From: Desulfosporosinus sp. UBA4726
Lineage (GTDB): Bacteria; Bacillota; Desulfitobacteriia; Desulfitobacteriales; Desulfitobacteriaceae
Length of the DNA: 10,068 nt
Reading direction: 5' to 3'
NCBI GenBank assembly: GCA_002404215.1
Contig: DHJG01000010.1
Span: 1-10,068, forward strand
Shown: piece by piece, positions 5,956 through 10,068 of the stretch
Layout of the letters: every line of letters begins with the position of its first letter
How positions within the stretch are numbered: position 1 is the first letter of the stretch
Program-made: the position numbers and the translations under genes
Notes under the pieces: model-generated
Seen by the model: only the letters and a program-made list of their open reading frames with translations
Database searches by the model: none
What the model was told of the DNA's origin: nothing

Positions 5956-6158
5956 TTCGCGATCATAACTGAGCTTGCTTTAACAAGAGCAGAGACGTCG
6001 TCTCCGACTTTCAATCCCATTGAATCAGCTGAACCAGTAGTTATTGAAGCGACTACCAATGTTTGACCACCAATGTCTACAGTTACTTCAGTAGATACTG
6101 GGCCTTTTTTCATTTCGGTAATTTTCCCTTTGAGTTGATTTCTTGTCGATAATTGCAT
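5952..6158 (-). CDS. mop: Molbindin (Mop), molybdate/tungstate-binding protein
   Basis: This is a 68-residue single Mop/TOBE domain, the normal length for a stand-alone molbindin. Such proteins assemble as hexamers in the cytoplasm and bind molybdate or tungstate at subunit interfaces, storing or buffering the anion. The sequence shows the family pattern throughout: STRNQLKGKITEMKKG near the N-terminus, then EVTVDIGGQTLVVASITTGSADSMGLKVGDDV and a KASSVMI end. ATG at 6158 is preceded by AGGAGG with a 9-base spacer. It lies downstream of modA but has its own promoter and terminator, so its supply can be set separately from uptake. The role in molybdate homeostasis follows from the family and the neighbouring modA and MOT1-type genes. 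Confidence 0.95.
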   Translation of the reverse strand: MQLSTRNQLKGKITEMKKGPVSTEVTVDIGGQTLVVASITTGSADSMGLKVGDDVSALVKASSVMIAK

Positions 6159-6187
6159 AAGTTGTTACCTCCTCATTTAATATTCCT

Positions 6188-6214
6188 AACTCAAATACTA
6201 CCATATTTTGAGTT
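6188..6214. promoter_or_regulatory. Operator-like palindrome over the mop promoter
   Basis: AACTCAAA (6188-6195) and TTTGAGTT (6207-6214) form a perfect 8-bp inverted repeat with an 11-bp centre. It covers the -10 box, the start site and half of the spacer, the usual position of a repressor site. It does not look like the E. coli ModE site. Its binder is unknown. Confidence 0.5.
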
Positions 6215-6224
6215 TTTTTGTCAA
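6195..6224 (-). promoter_or_regulatory. Promoter of mop
   Basis: A perfect TTGACA (-35, 6219-6224) and TAGTAT (-10, 6195-6200) are spaced by 18 bases. A TGG directly precedes the -10, giving an extended -10. Transcription would start near 6188, about 30 bases before the mop ATG. Confidence 0.7.
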
Positions 6225-6398
6225 ATTTCCCTTAATCTAACCTAAACTAACAGGATCATACTATTATAGACAGAACTACACCTATTTGGACAGAAAATTC
6301 ACTTATAGTATGACCTCATCAAAAAATATATTTTAATTTTTAACTATGTATAGGTATCTTTTTCTATCAGTACCCTCTTTTCAAAAATACGCAATCCT
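6225..6398. other. Non-coding DNA between mop promoter and modA terminator
   Basis: I see no gene. A 9-bp perfect inverted repeat, TCATACTAT (6256-6264) and ATAGTATGA (6305-6313), encloses 40 bases that include two copies of TTCTGTC (minus strand, 22 bp apart). Its position about 70-125 bp upstream of the mop start site would suit an activator or looping site. Confidence 0.3.
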
Positions 6399-6434
6399 AA
6401 AAGCCTCACGCCTGTGTCAGAACGTAAGGCTTTT
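6399..6434. terminator. Terminator downstream of modA
   Basis: AAAAGCCTCACG (6399-6410) and CGTAAGGCTTTT (6423-6434) form a 12-bp stem with one mismatch and a 12-base loop, carrying A and T runs at its ends. It lies 40 bases after the modA stop and separates modA from mop. Confidence 0.7.
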
Positions 6435-6473
6435 ATAATAGAAATATATTATTTATATTCAACTAAATCCAAT

Positions 6474-7283
6474 CTATTTGGCTAATGTCTTAAACCCGTA
6501 TTTTACAAAAACTTTTTGGGCATCCGAACTCTGTAAGTACTTTAGAAAATCCTCGGCAATTTGCTTGTTTTTAGTAGCCGAAATAACCGCTGCAGGATAG
6601 ACAATGGCCTTATGACTGCTCGCCGGCACAACAGTAGCGACTTTAACTTTTGTCGATCCTTGGGCATCCGATTGATATACAAGTCCTGCGTCCACATTAC
6701 CTGTTTCTACATAATTTAGAACCTGAGTCACATCCTTAGCCAACACAAACTTAGGCTGTAATGAATCCCAAAGTTTAAGATTCGTCAATGCTTCTTGTGC
6801 ATATTTTCCGGCAGGTACGGACTCTGGTGTACCAATGCTGATCTTAACGACACTCAATTTTGCCAAATCTTCAAGGGATGTAACCGTGCTGTTATCCTTC
6901 CCGACAACAAGCACTAACTCATTCCCTACTAAGTCGACTTTACTGTCTTTGACTATCAAGTTCTTTTGATCTAGAGCATCCATCTGTGTCTTGCCAGCAG
7001 AAAGAAAGAGATCCGCTGGAGCACCCTGCTCAATTTGTTGTTGGAGCGTCCCTGAAGCTCCAAAATTAAAGGTAAGCTTTACTCCAGGTGTTTTCTGAGC
7101 ATAGTCTTTTTGAAGTTCTGTTAATGAATCTTTCAAACTAGCTGCAGCCGAAACGATAATTTCTTTGGCTGGCTCAGTCTGTGCGGCATCTTTTGAAGGT
7201 TGGGTAGCATTTCCAGAACTACAGCCCACTAAAACTAGAGTTAGCAAAAAACTGAGTATTAATAACCATGAAGCTTTTTTCAC
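6474..7283 (-). CDS. modA: ModA, molybdate-binding lipoprotein of an ABC importer
   Basis: This 269-residue substrate-binding protein captures molybdate (or tungstate) outside the membrane for a ModBC transporter. The N-terminus is a signal peptide with lipobox LVGC and lipidated Cys21. Family motifs follow in order: VSAAASLKD (44-52), FGASGTLQQQIEQGAPADLF (74-93), ESVPAGKYAQEAL (154-166), GNVDAGLVYQSDA (195-207) and YPAAV (229-233). Ser49, Ser77 and Tyr203 fit the expected oxyanion ligands. The start is GTG at 7283, with GAGGGGG 7 bases upstream. The gene is monocistronic here, bounded by hairpins on both sides. No modB or modC is in the window, so its permease must lie elsewhere or be a different system. 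It is clearly intact. Confidence 0.95.
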   Translation of the reverse strand: MKKASWLLILSFLLTLVLVGCSSGNATQPSKDAAQTEPAKEIIVSAAASLKDSLTELQKDYAQKTPGVKLTFNFGASGTLQQQIEQGAPADLFLSAGKTQMDALDQKNLIVKDSKVDLVGNELVLVVGKDNSTVTSLEDLAKLSVVKISIGTPESVPAGKYAQEALTNLKLWDSLQPKFVLAKDVTQVLNYVETGNVDAGLVYQSDAQGSTKVKVATVVPASSHKAIVYPAAVISATKNKQIAEDFLKYLQSSDAQKVFVKYGFKTLAK

Positions 7284-7376
7284 TTATAGTCCCCCTCACT
7301 TATTAAATATTTATGCACAGGTACGTTAGTTCATCTTTGCTATGTAGTATTATTGTTAATAATAATATACTTATAT

Positions 7377-7403
7377 ACCAAACAAAAACTACCTAAACCA
7401 AAC
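7377..7403 (-). promoter_or_regulatory. Direct repeats in the modA leader
   Basis: On the minus strand GTTTGGT occurs at 7403-7397 and 7383-7377, exactly 20 bp apart (about two helical turns) and just after the predicted modA start site. A related inverted copy, TTTGGTT on the plus strand, lies at 7448-7454 just upstream of the -35. A downstream AT-rich dyad, TATTATT-GTT-AATAATA (7348-7364), is also in the leader. These are candidate repressor sites; no binder is known. Confidence 0.35.
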
Positions 7404-7412
7404 TGCAATGTT

Positions 7413-7442
7413 ATTATACAATATCTTATGCTAAATTAGCAA
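7413..7442 (-). promoter_or_regulatory. Promoter of modA
   Basis: TTGCTA (-35, 7437-7442) and a perfect TATAAT (-10, 7413-7418) are spaced by 18 bases. Transcription would begin near 7406, giving a leader of about 120 bases before the GTG start. That leader is long, but I do not see a recognisable molybdenum-cofactor riboswitch in it. Confidence 0.55.
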
Positions 7443-7460
7443 TACAATTTGGTTAATGAA

Positions 7461-7509
7461 ATAGGACTGTCTTCCATTGAACTTACCTTTCAATAGAAGA
7501 CGGTCCTAT
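7461..7509. terminator. Long hairpin after the CHR-family gene
   Basis: Two 21-base arms (7461-7481 and 7489-7509), beginning ATAGGAC and ending GTCCTAT, pair at 19 of 21 positions around a 7-base loop. It begins 20 bases after the CHR gene stop. On the minus strand it is followed by TTTCATT, a poor U-tract, so termination is likely but not certain; it could also stabilise the transcript end. Confidence 0.65.
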
Positions 7510-7529
7510 CATATTTGTAATAATAAAAT

Positions 7530-8792
7530 TTAGAAAACAACTAAGGAGATTAATGCTCCAGCAATTATTATCCATAGGGTATCAATTTTGGTAAACCGCT
7601 GTACTCCAAAAGCTGCTAAAGCAAGTCCCCAAGTAGGCAAATCCACTAATGAGCTACCCGTCAATTTAAAAACGACTGCCCATAGCGTCCCGAAAAATGC
7701 AGCTACAATTCCACTAATGACCATTTTAACCTTTCCTACCTTGCCTGCTCGATTATAGAGGTCAGAAATAATATTCACGATAGCAAACGAAGGCAAATAC
7801 ATATTTGCCATAGCTAGTGCCGCTCCGAAGACACCTGCCACTTTATATCCAATAAATGCGGAAATAACTGTTACAGGACCAGGCGTTAGTAAACTCAAGG
7901 CTAAGGCTACCCCGAATTCCGTTTCGGTGACAAAGTGGTATTGATTGACCATAGCATCCTGAATAAACGGCAACATAGCGTAACCACTCCCAAAGGTTAG
8001 CCCGCCAATCCCAAATAATGTGTTTCCTAGATTTCTAAATATGGGATTGCTATAATTGACAGCAAAATTGGTGACTAGTAGCACAGCAAGCATAATTAAC
8101 ATACCAAAGTACTTTCTTTTACTGAACTCAAATCTAATCGCCGAAACTTCCCTTTGAGAGGACTTTTTCGCAATCCAAAATTTTTTATTCATAACTGCTT
8201 TCCAACTGGAGAACTTAATCGTCAAAAAGGTAACCCCTAGACTTACCACTCCAGCAACTAAAAGAAGAGTTATGATATTCACCTTCAAAAAATATACCAT
8301 TACAAATCCGCCAACTGCCAGGAGCGTCAATTGAGGTGTGTTTACCCCTTTTTTCCATAAATCAATAATAGTATTAAATACTAGACCTACAACTAAAGCG
8401 CCTACTCCTTTAAATAACGATGATACTAAGGGAACATTGTTATAGTTTAGATAGAGGTGGGCAAGAACGACCATGGCTACAAAACAAGGAATTACAAAAG
8501 AGATACTGGCCACTATGGCACCAGGAAAACCTCTCAGGAAATATCCGATATAGGTGTTTAGATTTACGGCAGGTGCCCCAGGCAATAGTTGGGAAAGGGC
8601 TAACCCGTTGAGGTATTCCTCATCTGTCATCCAGTTTTTCTTATCTACCAAGGATTTTTTAGCTTCGCCCAGAGCTGCTAGACTATAAGACACAAGACCT
8701 ATGTGTAGAAAGGTCTTCGCAATTTCAAAGAGGCTCACCGACCTAGGTGGTTCCAACGGCTGGTTAATCCCACATCCCGTTTTCTTCTCCAC
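7530..8792 (-). CDS. chrA: CHR-family oxyanion transporter (chromate transporter-like), two-domain
   Basis: This 420-residue integral membrane protein has two CHR domains, like long-chain ChrA transporters, with about ten or more hydrophobic segments. The C-terminal half has the classic signature: GIGGLTFGSGYAMLPFIQ (261-278), a TPGP motif (303-306) and AFIGYKVAG. The N-terminal half has the matching LLPGAP (69-74) and NTYIGYFLRGFPGA, but the usual FGGP segment is replaced by VSYSLAALGEAKKSL (34-48). Known members export chromate; several are linked to sulfate, and the true substrate is often unknown. Here it lies 85 bp after a MOT1-type transporter with no terminator between, so the two are probably co-transcribed and may handle sulfate, molybdate or a related anion (inference). 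GTG at 8792 follows AGGAGG with an 8-base spacer. Confidence 0.88.
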   Translation of the reverse strand: MEKKTGCGINQPLEPPRSVSLFEIAKTFLHIGLVSYSLAALGEAKKSLVDKKNWMTDEEYLNGLALSQLLPGAPAVNLNTYIGYFLRGFPGAIVASISFVIPCFVAMVVLAHLYLNYNNVPLVSSLFKGVGALVVGLVFNTIIDLWKKGVNTPQLTLLAVGGFVMVYFLKVNIITLLLVAGVVSLGVTFLTIKFSSWKAVMNKKFWIAKKSSQREVSAIRFEFSKRKYFGMLIMLAVLLVTNFAVNYSNPIFRNLGNTLFGIGGLTFGSGYAMLPFIQDAMVNQYHFVTETEFGVALALSLLTPGPVTVISAFIGYKVAGVFGAALAMANMYLPSFAIVNIISDLYNRAGKVGKVKMVISGIVAAFFGTLWAVVFKLTGSSLVDLPTWGLALAAFGVQRFTKIDTLWIIIAGALISLVVF

Positions 8793-8877
8793 GAATTAAA
8801 CCTCCTAAACTATACAAACTGTGTGTTTATATAATCTTTGTTAAGGAACTGACCATGGACTTACTAATGGGATTCAA

Positions 8878-10047
8878 TCAAACTTTAAAGATTTTTCTCT
8901 TTAACATTTCTTGCATAACTAATCCTGCGATGAAGCCAATACCCATGTTCCAAAGAGAAAAACCGGCAGTGACTAATAAGGTATAGAAGTCACTTTTCTC
9001 TGGCCCTACATCACGAGCAGAAACAGCCAGTTCCAACCCTGCAAAAAATAAAATTACGCCGAGTACACTTTCTGGAAAAATATTAAACAGTAGTAAAACT
9101 GAGCTACTAAAACATAATCCAACAGTTACAAGGATAACCCCTAATATTACGAGTGATCCGCCAGTACGAGCACCAAAACGAACATGTCCAGCCATACCTC
9201 CGGCACCATGACACATAGGAATCCCACCAAACAAAGGGGAAAGCAGGTTCATAATCCCTTGTGATATAGCTATTTTCTTTTCGGTAACTGGATGTTCGGG
9301 AAATAATCTATTGTTTTCCGCCGTAATAGCTATAACTGCATTACCGAGGGTCAGTGGAATTTGAGGAATACCTAAGACGAGCGTACCTTGCAAAAATTCC
9401 GACCATGTAATATGACCTAACGAAAAATGTGGAAGTCGAAAATCGGGATGTATCGTTGCCAATTCTTTGAATAGACCAGGGTTCTTGACAAGGGCAGCGA
9501 TAATTCCAAAGACGATTAGGGCAAACATAGCCGGAATACGTTTATTAGTCAGAAGTAGAAATGTGATAACTAGGGTAATTATAGCTACGATGATATCCGT
9601 TTTCATCATTTTGGTTCCCTCCATGATAAAAAGAAGGCCAAGTCCCAATACTATTCCCCTAATAACAGGTTTAGTTGCTATTTTAGATACATAATTGAGG
9701 GTACCCGTTAGTCCTAGAATCAACCAAAAAAGGCCTGTGAAGATCCCAGCTCCCCATACCATGCCAGGAGTAATAGCTGCTGCTTGAGTAATAGCAGCTC
9801 CGCCTATAGCTTTCATAGGTTGTATAGGAATTGGTGTTTTATAATATAACCCAGATCCTATTAGGAGAATTCCAAACATGAAGAGAACACCTAATGGGTC
9901 TAACTTCATAATCGAAATATAACCAATTATAAAAGGGATAAGTGTCCCCAGGTCACCAAAAGCGCCTGCCCACTCCGAGCGATCATAACGGTTATCTAAA
10001 GGCTTCTGCGTTAATTGTTTTGTTTCCGCTGTAGGTTTAATAGGCAT
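8878..10047 (-). CDS. MOT1-type sulfate/molybdate transporter
   Basis: This 389-residue polytopic membrane protein belongs to the molybdate transporter 1 family, related to SulP sulfate permeases but without a STAS domain. The family motifs are all present: AGAFGDLGTLIPF (27-39), PIPIQPMKAI (72-81), GIPQIPLTLGNAVIA (226-240) and GIPMCHGAGGMAGH (275-288). Plant and algal members take up molybdate with high affinity; bacterial members are assumed to carry molybdate or sulfate. ATG at 10047 follows AGGAGG with a 9-base spacer, and the hydrophilic N-terminus (about 1-25) is short. It is the first gene of a probable two-gene operon with the CHR-family gene. Its promoter lies outside the window, only 21 bases of upstream DNA being visible. 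With modA and mop downstream, molybdate is the favoured substrate (inference). Confidence 0.9.
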   Translation of the reverse strand: MPIKPTAETKQLTQKPLDNRYDRSEWAGAFGDLGTLIPFIIGYISIMKLDPLGVLFMFGILLIGSGLYYKTPIPIQPMKAIGGAAITQAAAITPGMVWGAGIFTGLFWLILGLTGTLNYVSKIATKPVIRGIVLGLGLLFIMEGTKMMKTDIIVAIITLVITFLLLTNKRIPAMFALIVFGIIAALVKNPGLFKELATIHPDFRLPHFSLGHITWSEFLQGTLVLGIPQIPLTLGNAVIAITAENNRLFPEHPVTEKKIAISQGIMNLLSPLFGGIPMCHGAGGMAGHVRFGARTGGSLVILGVILVTVGLCFSSSVLLLFNIFPESVLGVILFFAGLELAVSARDVGPEKSDFYTLLVTAGFSLWNMGIGFIAGLVMQEMLKRKIFKV

Positions 10048-10068
10048 CGTATCCTGCCTCCTCCAACT

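Noticed and set aside
7284..7406. Molybdenum-cofactor riboswitch in the modA leader
   Set aside because: The leader is AT-rich with short dyads only, and I could not find the multi-helix GC-containing core expected of that riboswitch class.
8793..8877. Possible promoter between the MOT1-type and CHR-type genes
   Set aside because: TATATA and TATAGT elements occur, but none has a -35 at proper spacing. With only 85 bp and no terminator, co-transcription is the simpler reading.

Overview
The window looks like a chromosomal segment of an anaerobic, low-GC Gram-positive bacterium. Strong AGGAGG-type ribosome binding sites, GTG/TTG starts, lipobox lipoproteins and the gene mix (PocR-domain kinase with a YesN-type regulator, stand-alone molbindin, MOT1-type and CHR-type oxyanion transporters) recall Desulfosporosinus/Desulfitobacterium-like Clostridia. 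That placement is inference from gene content; no marker gene is present. I saw no tRNA, rRNA, insertion sequence, CRISPR array or phage gene.

Left part (1-4292): a sensory and amino-acid module. A lipoprotein with a probable Cache-like domain (minus) is divergent from a soluble PocR-domain histidine kinase of the LytS/YesM type (plus). The kinase gene ends inside the 3' end of a complete alanine dehydrogenase gene (minus). That gene is in turn divergent from an AraC-type response regulator (plus). The kinase and regulator look like cognate partners, so ald sits between the halves of a two-component system. The 218-bp ald/regulator intergenic region holds clustered operator-like repeats.

Middle (4293-5951): a bidirectional terminator, a one-domain PAS protein (start moved to an internal ATG with a good ribosome binding site), a 36-residue single-span membrane ORF with a TTG start, and an A-type (HesB/IscA-like) Fe-S protein with a cysteine-rich tail. 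All are on the minus strand. Hairpin terminators separate them, and a Fur-box-like sequence lies upstream of the Fe-S gene.

Right part (5952-10068): a molybdate/oxyanion region, all minus strand. In transcription order it holds a MOT1-type sulfate/molybdate transporter, a two-domain CHR-family (chromate transporter-like) protein, a ModA molybdate-binding lipoprotein and a Mop molbindin. The first two probably form an operon. modA and mop each have a recognisable promoter and flanking hairpins. No modB or modC is present here, so the ModA partner is missing from the window. A simple reading is import and intracellular buffering of molybdate or a related oxyanion for molybdoenzymes, with the CHR protein handling an unproven oxyanion.

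No clearly new system is visible. The best leads are the ald-split two-component locus, the CHR protein with an altered N-terminal signature beside molybdate genes, the operator-like repeats at the mop and modA promoters, and the small membrane ORF.
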